Source: Cunninghamia lanceolata (taxonomy: Eukaryota; Streptophyta; Pinopsida; Cupressales; Cupressaceae). Taken from it: a DNA stretch of 64,000 nucleotides. The position numbers and the translations under genes are program-made. Below, in pieces: positions 44,474 through 55,954 of the stretch. The first letter of the stretch is position 1; each line of letters opens with the position of its first letter. The stretch lies in the NCBI GenBank assembly GCA_027924645.1, contig BSBN01000293.1, forward strand, positions 5,604,501 through 5,668,500. Direction: 5' to 3'. The notes below the pieces were generated by a model that was given only the letters and a program-made list of their open reading frames with translations, had not been told where the DNA came from and did not search any database.

Positions 44474-47400
44474 ATGTCATCATACAAGAAGGATAGTCCA
44501 AAGTTTGATGGAACCAACTTCACTCTCTAGAAAGGTCACATGAAATGTCACTTGGAGTGTATGGTAAAAGCATACTTGGCCATGGTCTCAAAACCATATG
44601 TACCTCCACAGGGTGGTCTAACAACTCTGAATGAAATCATAGATGCTGAAAATAATCTGTAGAACAAGGAAGCTCTTCTAAGTGCATTGAATGACTCAGA
44701 TCTCTCAAATGTTATCAACCTACCAACTGCATATGAGATCTTGACTAAACTGGAACTTCTGTATGAAGGAGATGAGTTTGTCAAGGGTGCAAGGTTGCAA
44801 AGTCTGAAAGGGAAATTTGAAAGATTGAAGATGAGAGAAGATGAAAACATCACTACCTTTATGCCAAGAGTGAATGAGTTGGTATGTGGAATTAGAAATG
44901 CTGGTGGAACTCTGGATGAAAATGAGATTGTTTGCAAAATTCTCAGATCCCTTCCTGCTGCCTACAAAATCAAGGTTGCTGCCATTGATGAATTCAGAGC
45001 CCACACAACTGTCACAAGAGAATAATTGGCTGGCAAACTAGCTACATTTGAAATGACCGAGTTTGGAGATGATCCTCCCAAGACTAAATTTGCTTTCAAA
45101 GCCAGTGCCTATGTGAAAGGCAAACAGAGATTTGATCCAGGAGAAAACTCTTCAAGGAAGATGTCATGGTATGATCAAGCAAGAAGAGACATGGAAGAAG
45201 AGGAAGCAGAAATAGCTCAACTTGAAGCCCTCATTGCAAAGAGACTGCCAAGAGGATCCGGTAAGTATGAAGGAAAACTACCCTTTAAGTGTTTCAACTG
45301 CAATAAGATTGGTCATTTTGCTTCAAGATGTCCGGAAAGATCTGCAAGGTCTAATACTAACAGATAAAGGTTTCAAAAGAATTGCTATTATGTTCATGGA
45401 GAAGATGACAATGAAGGAGTAACAGATGATGAATCAGAACTAGGAAGCAAATCTGGAAATGAATGGGTGTTTATTACCATCAAGGAAGAAGACTCAATAT
45501 CCTCTGAATCTATCAATCACAAGGTTGTGGAAAGAGCTTTGGCTGCTCAAGTGGAAGAAAAGGATGATTGGGTTATTGACAGTGGATGCTCTCACCATAT
45601 GACTGGTGACAAGAATAAGTTTTTAGATTTGGAAAGGTATGAAGGAGGAATGGTAAAGTTTGGTGACAATTCTGCTAGCAGAATCAAAGGTAGGGGGACT
45701 ATTTCCTTTGATGGAAAGAGAAAAATAGGTAATGTACTATATGTTAAAGGATTGAATCACAATCTTCTCAGTGTTGGTTAGTTAGTGGACAAAGGCTATG
45801 ATCTCCAGTTCAAGAATGGAAAATGCAGAATCTTTACAAGCTTTGGAACTGAAATTGCATCCGGTGCTCAAACAAAAGGTAATATCTTTCATCTGGTTGG
45901 TTCAAATAAAGGTTGTCTGTTTGTTCAAGTTGATCAGAGTTGGTTGTGGCATAGAAGAATGTGTCATGTAAATTTTGATAACATCATCAAGATAAGCAAT
46001 ATTCAGGCTGTAAGAGATCTTCCAAAATTGGTGAAACCTACAAATAGTTTGTGCAAAGAATGTCAGCTAGGTAAACAGAGCAGAGCCTCTTTCAAAAGCA
46101 AAGATTAGTCCTCTACCGGATTGTTGGAATTAGTACATACTGATCTCTGTGGTCCGACAAGAATCAAGAGTCTGCAAGGTGATAGATATTTCATGTTGCT
46201 AATTGATGACCATTCCCGGATGATGTGGGTTACCTTCCTAAAAGAGAAATCAGAAGCCCTTGAGAAGTTCAAAATCTTCAAAGCTATGGTAGAGAATCAA
46301 ACCGGATTGAAACTGAAATGTCTAAGGTCTGATAGAGGTGGTGAATTTACATCTGGTGAGTTCATTGACTTTTGTGAGAAGCAGGGTATAAAGAGATAGT
46401 TGTTTGCTCCTAGGACGCCACAGCAAAATGGAGTAGTTGAGAGAAAGAACCGGACCATTCAGGAAGCTGCCAGGACAATGATGTTAGAAGCAAATGTTCC
46501 TCGGATGTTTTGGAAAGAAGCTATCAACACTGCAGTCTACACTCTCAATCGAGGTCAAATCAGAAAAGATACCGGTAAGACCCCCTATGAACTTTGGTTT
46601 GGCATCACTCCTACTGTGAGATATTTCAGAGTATTTGGTAGCAAGTGTTATATTAAAAGAGATGAAGATCTAGGAAAGTTTGATGCCAGAAGTGATGAAG
46701 GAATTTTCTTAGGTTACTCCACTCAAAGCAAAGCATACCAGTGTTACAATAAGAGACTGAGGAAGATGACAGAAAGTACTAATGTGAAAGTTGATGAAGG
46801 AATTGAGAAGCCCTCAAGGTTCTATGAATGTGATGAAGATGATCAGAATGATCCTCTGGTGCAAGAAGCTCCTTCCTCTGAAATTCAGATCCAGACTGAT
46901 CTGGTAAATCAGGAAGAAGAAGTTTGTCTGAATGAGCCTGATCAAGAATTAGTAGTGCAAGAAACTCCCAAAGTTCCAAGGTATGTAACTCTAAATCACT
47001 CTGAAGATTAGATCTTAGGTGACAAAAGTAAAGGGGTACAAACAAGAAGAAGAATTGCTCAAGATTCAAATGAATACTGTCTGATTTCAAAGATTGAACC
47101 TAAGACAGTAAATGAAGCTTGCAATGATGAAAACTGGACCAAAGCAATGGAGGAAGAATTGATGCAAATTGAGTAAAATCGTACTTGGGATCTTGTTCCC
47201 AAACCTAGAGACAGGAATGTGATTGGAACCAAATGGGTCTTCCAGAACAAACTGAATGAAGCTGGTGAAGTAATCAGAAACAAATCTAGATTGGTCTGCA
47301 AAGGCTACTCTCAAATAGAAGGAATTGATTTTGAAGAGACCTTTGCTCCTGTGGCAAGAATTGAAGCAGTCAGATTATTTCTTGCATTTGCTGCCTTCAA

Positions 47401-48631
47401 AGACTTCAAGGTATATCAGATGGATGTCAAGTCTGCCTTCTTAAATGGTGATCTAGAAGAAGAAGTTTACATTGAACAACTGGATGGATTTCAATTGTCT
47501 GATAATGATGATATGGTCTACAAGTTGAAGAAAGCATTGTATGGATTGAAGCAAGCCCCAAGAGCATGGTATGAAAGGTTGGATAAGCATCTTATGCAGA
47601 TTGGATTCAACAAAGGTACTGCTGACAGTAACTTATATTTCAAAATTGATCATGAAAACATTTTGATTGTTGAAGTGTTTGTGGATGATATCATTTTTGG
47701 AGGAAGAGATAGTATGTGCAAAACTTTTGCAAATCAGATGAAAAGTGAGTTTGAAATGTCTATGCTTGGTGAAATGAATTTCTTCTTGGGTCTACAAATT
47801 ACTCAAACAAAGAAAGGGATCTTCATTTCTCAGACCAAATATGTGAAAGAATTGTTGAGGAAATTTGGTATGGAAGATTCAAAGCCAATGAAAACTCCTA
47901 TGGCAACCGGATGTAAGTTGAGCAAAGATGATGACTCTCCAAAGGCAGATCAGACAAAGTATAGATCAATGATTGATGGATTGTTGTATCTCACTCAGAC
48001 TAGACCAGATATAATGCAGGCTATTGGTCTTGTGGCAAGATTCCAGGCTGATCCTAGAGAATCTCATGTTATGGCAATCAAAAGAATTTTTAGGTACTTG
48101 AAAGGAATAGTTGAGTATGGTCTATGGTACCCTAGAGATCCAGATTTCTCTCTTCATGCATACACAGATGTAGATTGGGTAGGAGATATGGATGACCGGA
48201 AGAGCACCAGTGGTGGAGCATTCTTTTTGGGGAAGAGATTGGTTTCTTGGCTAAGCAAGAAACAAGATGTAATATCTCTGTCTACAACTAAAGCAGAATA
48301 CATTGCAGCAGCAGGTAGTTGCACTCAAATCTTATGGATGAAGCAGATGCTAAGAGACATTAAAGTTGAATATGAGGAGCCTATCACAATTTTCTATGAT
48401 AATTCAAGTGCAATTAATATTTCTAAGAATCCAGTATTGCATTCTAAGACTAAGCACATATCTATCAAGTTTCACTTTTTGAGAGAACAAGTGAACAAGG
48501 AAGAAGTCAGATTGGAGTATGTTCCCTCCAAGGATCAGATTGCAGATATCTTTAGTAAACCTCTTCCCAAGGACTCTTTCGAATATCTTCGGGAGAAGTT
48601 AGGGGTCATGGCCCCTCCGGTGATGAACTAG
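44474..48631 (+). pseudogene. Element D gag-pol polyprotein, nine in-frame stops
   Basis: The ATG at 44474 opens one frame of 1,386 codons to the stop at 48629. Residue numbers count stops as residues. Gag has a zinc knuckle CFNCNKIGHFASRC at 273-286. Protease has the active site DSGCSHH near 369. A pre-integrase HH-CC region (LWHRRMCHVNF, then CKECQLGKQSRASF) leads to integrase with D557 (HTDLCGP), D620 (SDRGGEF) and E656 (NGVVERKNRT), a DX35E spacing. RT runs from about 900, with the catalytic FVDD near 1071. RNase H follows, with YTDVDWVGD and KAEYIAAA. Stops lie at 44528, 44660, 45779, 46106, 46397 and 47009 (TAG) and 45023, 45365 and 47174 (TAA). There is no frameshift. Each stop can be explained by one C-to-T change on one strand (CAG, CAA or TGG). 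Confidence 0.9.
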
Positions 48632-48693
48632 GATGCACTGATGTGCATCAGTCCGGTGGATATCACAGTCATATCTTGTGATCCGGATTGATG

Positions 48694-48953
48694 ATGGGGA
48701 GCTGCTACTAAGGGGGAGTAGCTGGTATGATTCTGATGTATTAGAATTGTAAGTATGAGCCCTTTGCCATTGATGTCAAAGGGGGAGAGAAGACATGTGA
48801 AAAACAAGTGGTTGATGATCAAAGGGGGAGCAGTAAAGGAAGAGAAGACATGTGAAAAGTTGTTGTTGATAGGGGGAGCTGTGACAGAAAGGAGAAGTTC
48901 TTGTCTTGATGGTTTTTCACATCATATGTTGCCATCAATGAAAAAGGGGGAGA
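48694..48953 (+). promoter_or_regulatory. Multiple polypurine tracts before the 3' LTR of D
   Basis: AGGGGGAG-type tracts occur at 48711-48718, 48778-48792, 48821-48830, 48871-48878 and 48941-48953; a weaker one (ATGGGGAGC) is near 48694. The last, AAAAAGGGGGAGA, abuts the LTR and is the expected priming tract. Repeated tracts here are a known hallmark of Sireviruses. Confidence 0.75.
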
Positions 48954-48954
48954 T

Positions 48955-50206
48955 TGTTACAAGTATGAGGTGAACCAGTGTTGTCATTGATGTCAACTTA
49001 CTCATATTGCATTGGTAAGAAGGTTTGGATGAGTTGTGTGCTGTTGTTATTGAGGAAATCAGTCTCCATCCGGAACAGTGAAGAACAATGATGAGAAGAA
49101 GGAAAATGTACTGTATAGGTTAAGAACCAGAGGATGTGGATTAAAGGGTTTGTAGATATGAGTCTTGAGATGCTTCAACTAAGATTTCAGAGGTCCGCAT
49201 GAAGATCTAAAGAAGTTGTGGCTATCTGTGTGGAACCGGTTCAGGCAAGTGTTCAGAGGTGACAGAGGATCACAGAAAGGTCCGGTGAGGTCTGGAATTG
49301 TATTATCCTAATCTACAGATTGGAAGGAGTGTTTGGGATGTCCTTGTGATGTGTCATCTCAAGTTGTGTATGATTTTGAGGTCTGGAAATACCTTTTGCA
49401 TTGTGACAGTGGCGACAGACTGTGTTCTTGAAGTACCGGATGATGAAGAGAAGAATTCTGGTAAGCTGATGAAGTGCGGATGTTTTTGATGATTCAGGGA
49501 AGGTTATGATGATCATTGGATCATATCTAGTTCGCGTTGGTGGTCCGCATTGAAGTTAGAGTTGGATTTGATGTTATGGCTACCAGTTGTTGGTGTTCTT
49601 CCTGTAACAGGCTGACCGGATGTTCTACACGCCTTGCGAATGTTATTGTGATGTTTGCCGACTTAGATGATTGTTCCTAAGTCGATGTCTTGTATAAATA
49701 AGTGTTTGAGAACTCATTTTGAGGTGTGGATTGTGTGGATGAGTGTGGCATAGCGAAGAGAAGTGCAAAAGGCTGAGCAATGATTTTTGGGCTTAAATGG
49801 AATTGATCCGGACATGGTAGAGATGTCATTCTCCAGTTCAAGATTGTGATTCTTATCACTTTGTAGATAGTGTGTCTCCTTGTAGGCAGTGTGCCTCTTT
49901 GTGAGCAGTGTGCTCGGGTAGTGAACCCTAATTGGCATGTGCCATTCATTTTTCTTATTCTTCTAACAGAGAATAATCCTTGGGTTAATCACCCCGTGGT
50001 TTTTCCCTTAACCGGGTTTTCCACGTCAAAATCTTGGTGTTCAATGTGTTGATGTTTTTCTGCTCTTGTGTTTATGCATTATGCTTTCATGGATGGTTAA
50101 TTGATATGCTGTTAACTAACAAAGAAGAATCAAGTGTTTGAAGAAAGAACAAGTTTTTATACAACTGATTCACCCCCCCTCTCAGTTGTATGCCCTAGAT
50201 CCAACA
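48955..50206 (+). repeat. Element D 3' LTR
   Basis: 1,252 bp, TGTTACAAGTATG to GATCCAACA; same length as the 5' LTR, so no net indel since insertion. Confidence 0.9.
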
Positions 50207-50211
50207 TAACC
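50207..50211. repeat. Target-site duplication of D, right copy (TAACC)
   Basis: Identical to 43160-43164. Confidence 0.85.
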
Positions 50212-51256
50212 TACCAGTCCCCTAAATGTTATATCCATAGCACGTTGGAAAGTTGCTCCAGCATTGATCAAACCAAATGGCATGCGCCTGTAAGAGAAAA
50301 TTCCCCACTTGGTGGTGAAATTTGTCTTCAATCTATCTATCTTATCAACCATTACTTGGTTGTATCCTAAAAAACCATCCAGAAAGGACATCATTCTTGT
50401 TGTGCTCATCATCTAGAGAATCTCATGTAGAGAAGGTAGAGGATAATTGTCCTTCTCTAATTCTTTGTTTAAATTCTTGAAGTCTACACACATGCGTATG
50501 TCTCCATTCTTCTTCCTGACAGGAACCAGATTAGCAACCTAGGTTGAATGCTTGAGTGGGAATATGATCCTTGCAGCAAGTAGCTTCTTGAATTCTTAAA
50601 AAATGAGGGGTTCTAGTAGAGCGTTCATCAGTCTCAGTTTCTGCCTGAAGGGCTTTGCACCAGGCTTTAGGGGGATAGTGTGAGTTATAATAGATGTGTC
50701 ATAAGCTTTCAACTCATCATATGTCCATGCAATAACATGAATATAGTCCTTTAAGGCCTGAGATGTCCCTGCCTTTTCTTCTTTAGTGTAGACCTTGCCT
50801 ATCAAGAAATTTCTTATATCCTCACACTATCCAACATTGATAGGTGCATACTCCCGTCCATATGTCTTGGGAAGATCTCTCTATTTAATCATGTTATCCA
50901 GATCAAAGTCTCTCTCTAGTTCAATTATGCCCTTAGGAATTTTATTGTTGGGTAGATCCACTATGTCTTCTTCATCCCAGACATGGTCTTCCATATTTTT
51001 CTCATCTACTAGCTGAGCTTCAAATATATCTTTGTTAGTAATGAAGTCCAAAATGTGTTGATCATCGTTAAACACTTGAAAGTTAGTGACATTATCAGAG
51101 ATAGATGGTGTTGACACCAACTCTACAAAGAACCTCTTCATCCCTAATATGGAAAAAGGTTCTATGGTACTAGCTGACTATGCTAGTGCATCTACTCAGT
51201 GATTTAGTTCTCTAGGAACATGCATGATATTGAAAGCATCAAAGATTTCTATTAGG
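50212..51256 (-). pseudogene. Element A pol, N-terminal part: RNase H-like tail and reverse transcriptase
   Basis: Minus strand. The segment starts with the end of an RNase H-like domain (FDAFNIMHVPRELNH, then a stop, then VDALA, a second stop and SAS), followed by a linker with FFVELVSTPSISDNV. RT begins with DYIHVIAWTYDELKAYDTS and IPLKPGAKPFRQKLR (50805-50596), continues with VPVRKKNGDIRMCVDFKNLN and MSFLDGFLGYNQVMVD, and reaches MPFGLINAGATFQRAM (50412-50212) before D interrupts it. All pieces share one frame, broken only by stops (TAG mostly, one TAA, one TGA). Gag and protease are missing because a deletion joins this point to the LTR at about 51257-51276. An RNase H-like tail before RT is unusual in position. 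Confidence 0.8.
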
Positions 51257-51304
51257 TTCAGCTAAGAGTTCATGTAACTCTTCAGCTAAGAGTTCATGTA
51301 ATTT
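51257..51304. repeat. 24-bp tandem duplication at a deletion junction
   Basis: TTCAGCTAAGAGTTCATGTA occurs at 51257 and again at 51281, a 24-bp step. Pol homology ends at the first copy and LTR homology (4527 onward in the left LTR) begins at about 51276. This looks like a repair junction with templated filler. Confidence 0.65.
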
Positions 51305-54277
51305 GATACTGATATTTGCAGTTTTATCATTGCATCCTTTTGGGATATCCACCTCAAATCTCACATCTTCACACCAATTGTCTAACTGCAAAAATGTCTA
51401 AGGTGTTAAGACATTCTTTGTTAAGAGGGTGTTAGCATCTACTTTCCTCATCTCCTTGGGTGTGACTAAATATCTACCATTCCTTATTAGTCTTTGTCCA
51501 ACCTTTTTCGTCATCTTGTTAGCTTTGTTTTTTAAATTATTGAGCATATCCCAATTGGACAATGAGGTTTTTATTATCTACTCACCTTTAGTCAAGAACT
51601 TATTGAACCAATTATCCATTAACTGAGCACAGTGCTTCTGCACATCTAGGGCAGCTATATCCTCTTGAGATACCAATGTTAATGAGGTAGAGGATGATAT
51701 AGGCACATTAGTTGGTGCCACTAGTCCTTTAATGAATGCTTACATTTGAGAAATTTGTTCCTTATTCTCTAGTCTTTTCCTTCTCCTTGGCTATCCTTGT
51801 AAGCAGGGCATCAATGCTATCCTTAGCTGAATTGTCCTGAATCTCTGCATGCTCCATCATTTTGTCTTTCTTAGTATCCTCGGTCTCAACATATGTTAGG
51901 TCAATGGTTGTTGTGCTGGTCACCTTACCAATCAATCCATCTAGGCCTATTTTCTGTGTCACTTCCTCTAGATTGTCTGCCTATTCTTCTTCCTCCCTTG
52001 TGCTCTATTGCACCTGAGGTGTGGCCCAAGGAGTCATAGTAGTATCCTTGATCAAGGCCTCCATAGGGCTAGCTATAATGTCTTTAGTCACCTCATCATC
52101 AGTGAGGTCTATTGTATCATCTAAGGGTAGAGATTGGTCAATTACTTTCTTCCTTTGCTCTTCTCTAGCCTCTTATGCTAACTCTATTTTGAATTTCACA
52201 ATGGTGGAGATGGGGGCATCATGTTGTAAACCTTGATTTACTACCCCTGCTCTAGATATCCCCTTGCTCCCTTGTCCTTTGAGAAAAATGTATGGTTGCT
52301 TGCTTGTGGAGGCCTTCATTGTAGGTGGGAGTCCATTCTTCTCTCTTGGGACATTAGCCCCTACCAAAATATCTTGAGTTTTCTTCCTCTTAACTAGAGG
52401 CACATCATCCTCTTCACTTTCTTCTATGTCCTGAGAGCTGACCCTTATGCTCATCTACATCTGTATCTTGGGCAATAGGCACTTTGGATGTTGAAGCAAC
52501 AGAGGTTGAACTTGGCTTCTTTAGAGGAGATAGTCTAGGAGATATGCAGATAACCACATCCATACTCCTTTTCTTGGCTTCTTTAGAAGAAGCTCCTTGT
52601 GTTTTCTTTTCTAGACCCTGTCTCTTGTATTTTAGGAAGTCATGGTAATCTTCCTTAGGCAGTTCTTGTCTTTTTTTTTTCTTTTCAATTGTGATAGCCA
52701 TCCCCTTGGCCTTGAGAGAAGCAACCTCCTATTCTACCCATGCTTGGGTCAATTGCATGACCCTCTATGTTATCATATCCAGTGACGTCTCTTATGGTTG
52801 GCTCTAGTCAGGTGGGGAGATAGTTTCATTATATATCTTCTTGTTTTCATACTCATCTGACATTATTGGCCCATCATCTTGATGTAGTTCAGGAGGCACA
52901 GGTATGCAATCCAATGTGCGGATTTGCTAAAGTGTCAACCTTTGATAACTTCTTCTCCTCACCTCTACATCATCGGGCAATTAGCCCAATAATCTTCTAA
53001 GTGCACTTGATGTGCAAACTTCTTATATATATGTTTCTCCATCCTTTTGTAGGGGTCATATTGTCTTGCCAGTGAAAATGGTTGCAAATGTAACATTTAC
53101 AATCCTCCTTCTGCCTCCTTGGCTGATTCTATATTTGGGCACATATACCACCCAATGTATATCAGAAAAATGACATTGGGTTTCTTATTCTTCTTTGCAA
53201 ACACCTCATATGAGGGCACTATTTGTCTTATCATCTCTATTAGTAGGACTTGATCCATAGGATATCTAGGCAGCATCAAGGGTTGCCCACTAAAACCTTT
53301 CATTCTGATGTAAGTAAAAGCTAGGAACTAGATAAACTAAGTTCCATTCTTTGTTATAAATTCTTGAGCTTCAATGCTCATCCATCATTCAAACTAGATA
53401 CATTATGAAACAATCATTAACTCTCTTGTAATGTTTGAGGGATGATTTCCTCTCTAATTATGGGTAATGATCCCCAATGTTCACATCACCAGGGTTAAGT
53501 CCAACTCTGCCAACTGTTTGCAAGCCATCAAAGGTTCCTTTGGCTGTACAGATATATACCACATATGATGACATATGGAATAGGTTTGCTTGACCACCTA
53601 GTTTCTTCATTCTTGAATCTAGGCTATCACTGATGAGTGATGCCCACTGTACCTATTGGTTGGTAGTTTCTACCATTCTGATCAGTCCATACATCCATGC
53701 CTAAAAATTTCTTGTGTAATCTCCCTCTCATCTAGCTTAGCATAACCATAATGTATTGTATCTCTGGAGGGAAGACAAATTTGTACAAGTTCACAGGTAA
53801 CTTGGTAGATGCTTTGTATGAGCTATCTTGAGCTCTCCATGAAAACATGATCTTCTTGTAGTCTGTATAATTGCCCTTGTATTGTTTCTTGAGAGCCTCC
53901 AGATCTATCTTGTATAACCTAGGGCCTGTGTGGAGGTTAAATGCAACTATGATACCTACAATTGAAAAGTCTATGTCCACCTTACCATGTTTCTCAACTC
54001 TTCCGGTGCTTGGGTTATAATTTTTAGCACACATAGCTACCAACTCAATAGCCTCTATATCATAAGGGAACCCACCAACATGCCACATCCCTGAGTTATA
54101 AATATTGATGAGCACAGGGTTTCCACTACCCTTCTGTGACTTAGTCGTCCACTCCTCCAAACTAGTGTTTTCGGCATGCGTATCACCTATATGATCAAAG
54201 CTAAAACCAACCCCACTGGACTGTGCGTACATGGGAGCCAACAATTGGGCATCAAATCTGTTCTTTCAGACCTCCAT
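51276..54277 (-). pseudogene. U3-encoded ORF, truncated copy in element A 5' LTR
   Basis: The ATG at 54277 corresponds to the one at 8342 in the other LTR. Recognisable segments are 54244-53732 (GSGNPVLINIYNSGMWHVGG), 53303-53097, 52701-52414, 52454-52173, 51962-51762 and beyond. This copy keeps TGG in the SGMW motif where element C has TAG, which helps show that such stops are mutations. The C-terminal end is lost at the deletion junction. An 864-bp internal deletion is a multiple of three and leaves the frame open across it. Confidence 0.7.
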
Positions 54278-55949
54278 TATATCCTGTATTGGCGAATATA
54301 CATATTTCAACCTAACATGTAGTTCTATGAGCTTAAACATAATTATTTCATGGATGTCATGATATTTTACACTTCACAAAGCATAGATATGAACATCATC
54401 ATATAAATTTACCTTAAGTAAATACCATTTTACCCTTTTACCACTTAGAAATGACAAAATGAGGGTTTCATATGTTACATACCTAATTTACATGCTTAAA
54501 CCTTAGTTAACTGATGTCAAGATATGTATATTTACTATATATTCGTCATTTACCATTCACCATCCAATATGTACACCATTTCGTTATGAATGCAGATCAC
54601 TGTAATGGTTGTCACAAAAGCCCTGGTTCTCTATAATCTCGATATCTCAATACTTAGTAAGTGTAAAATGACCATAAATCACCCTTTCAATGTTTAAACT
54701 TTGAGGAATTAGGGCATAATTAATGCTAAATTTCTCATGTTCATAGATATCGGCATCAGGTCTTCAGGATCGTAACAGGTGGTGGTATATGATTTGAATT
54801 TTTAAATATCCACCTACCATTTTAGAGGCATTTAATGCAGGATCTGCACATTCGTGTATATCCAGACATTTAAACAATGTGCTCACCTTTCGGAATATGT
54901 AGATGCATATGACGTCATCATGAGGTTGGTCAATGCTGACCATGGGTGAATATCGGGTCATAACTATTTGAAGGTACTTTACCTTCAAATTCAAATATTA
55001 GGACATTATAAAATGTCCACATGGGAAAAGTCAATGTGCCATGTGGCACTAGCTGATTAGTTTTGTGAGAACCCATGTATTTTGGTCGCGAGGATAGATG
55101 TGTGTATATTAAGAAATATCTAGATGTTAAGTTTCATGAAATATCCCTAAGTCCAAATGTAAGGGTGACATCATCCTTTTGAAATATGTTCTGGGTTGAC
55201 TATAGTATGATGTCATCATCACATTAGTGAAAGTCTGCAGACTAAGTTAATGTGTGGATGTTTAAGGTTTATCGATATGTTCTGAACTTGTAATGTCTAG
55301 TTAACATCATCATCCTTTTCTTATTTCTTTACAGTGATATCGGATGACATCATCAAGACATTAACGAATATCAGGATATTGAGTTAATATACAAACATTG
55401 ATATTTACTGTTATATTGGAGCAAGTATGCATATTAGCTAATGTTTGCACATTGAAAGTGAATGTGCTTACCTATGGAATATCCATGCACTCTAATGGTT
55501 TATTGCATCTTGGTTTAAAATTTGATGTGTACACATTTGCGAATGTGTGGATATTGAGTTTTCCTTAGTGAATTCTTGCACTCAGGATATTAGCAAATGT
55601 CTAGACATTAGGGAATGTGATGATATCCCTAAGACTGTTTGACTAAACTTTGACTGGGTATACCTTCCTAGTCTTAGAGAATTTTTGGGTGCTTTAAAAG
55701 GCAAACCTACTTAAAATTTTGCACTATTTCACTTGGCAGGGTTAATGATGACAAATTCCACCTTTTAAAAATTAGACCTATATATCATGAGGTCTTGATA
55801 TGCATAGGATGACATCATGACATGCCTCTATTACTATTTTTACCATACCACCGAAAGCCAAAGAGCACACAACAAGCCAAGCAAAAGAAAAAAATTTGGT
55901 TCCCTGTTTTGCTGGGGGAAAATGGGGCATATTGTGTAACCTCACAACA
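54278..55949 (-). other. Non-coding U3 of element A 5' LTR
   Basis: AT-rich sequence matching 8343-10011, with recurrent TGTCCA/ATATCC/GATATT words and one exact TGACGTCA (54910-54917). The left copy keeps a different TGACGTCA (9230-9237), so each LTR has lost some of an original set. No gene is seen. Confidence 0.55.
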
Positions 55950-55954
55950 AGATA
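55950..55954. repeat. Target-site duplication of A, right copy (AGATA)
   Basis: Identical to 2888-2892. Confidence 0.85.

Larger units (their letters stand above)
43165..50206 (+). mobile_element. Element D: complete Ty1/copia retrotransposon, probable SIRE lineage
   Basis: D is 7,042 bp with two 1,252-bp LTRs of equal length, TAACC on both sides, an iMet-type primer site, a single-frame gag-pol and polypurine tracts before the 3' LTR. The order protease-integrase-RT-RNase H is diagnostic of Ty1/copia. Several AAGGGGGAG-like tracts between the pol stop and the 3' LTR, and the AACAATTGGTATCAGAGC junction, are typical of Sireviruses, so I favour that lineage without proof. By eye the LTRs differ at roughly 50 positions (about 4%), nearly all transitions. 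It is inactive because of nine stops in its coding frame. Confidence 0.9.
2893..55949 (-). mobile_element. Element A: Ty3/gypsy LTR retrotransposon, split by nested insertions
   Basis: A is bounded by TG...CA ends and the exact 5-bp duplication AGATA. On the minus strand it reads: 5' LTR (55949 down to about 51276, truncated), decayed pol (about 51256-50212 and 43159-41165), a 3' non-coding stretch (40945-41164 and 10012-10757) and an intact 3' LTR (10011-2893). The R1 element (10758-40939) and the copia element D (43165-50206) are inserted into it. Gag, protease, the primer site and the end of the 5' LTR have been deleted. Pol has gypsy order RT-RNase H-integrase, with an additional RNase H-like tail upstream of RT, as in dual-RNase H (Tat-type) plant elements; that lineage call is an inference. 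The inner end of the left LTR is placed at 10011 because B has the same LTR end and the same following sequence at 18054. Confidence 0.85.
51276..55949 (-). repeat. Element A 5' LTR, truncated
   Basis: It aligns with about 4527-10011 of the left LTR and ends CCTCACAACA directly before AGATA. The R-U5 part, the TATA box and the end of the ORF are deleted. An internal deletion near 51828 removes the equivalent of about 5080-5943. Confidence 0.8.

Noticed and set aside
44474..48631. TAG reassignment or programmed readthrough explaining the in-frame TAG codons
   Set aside because: TAA stops are also present, stops occur at conserved Gln or Trp positions that other copies keep (for example SGMW), and the LTRs show the same transition bias.
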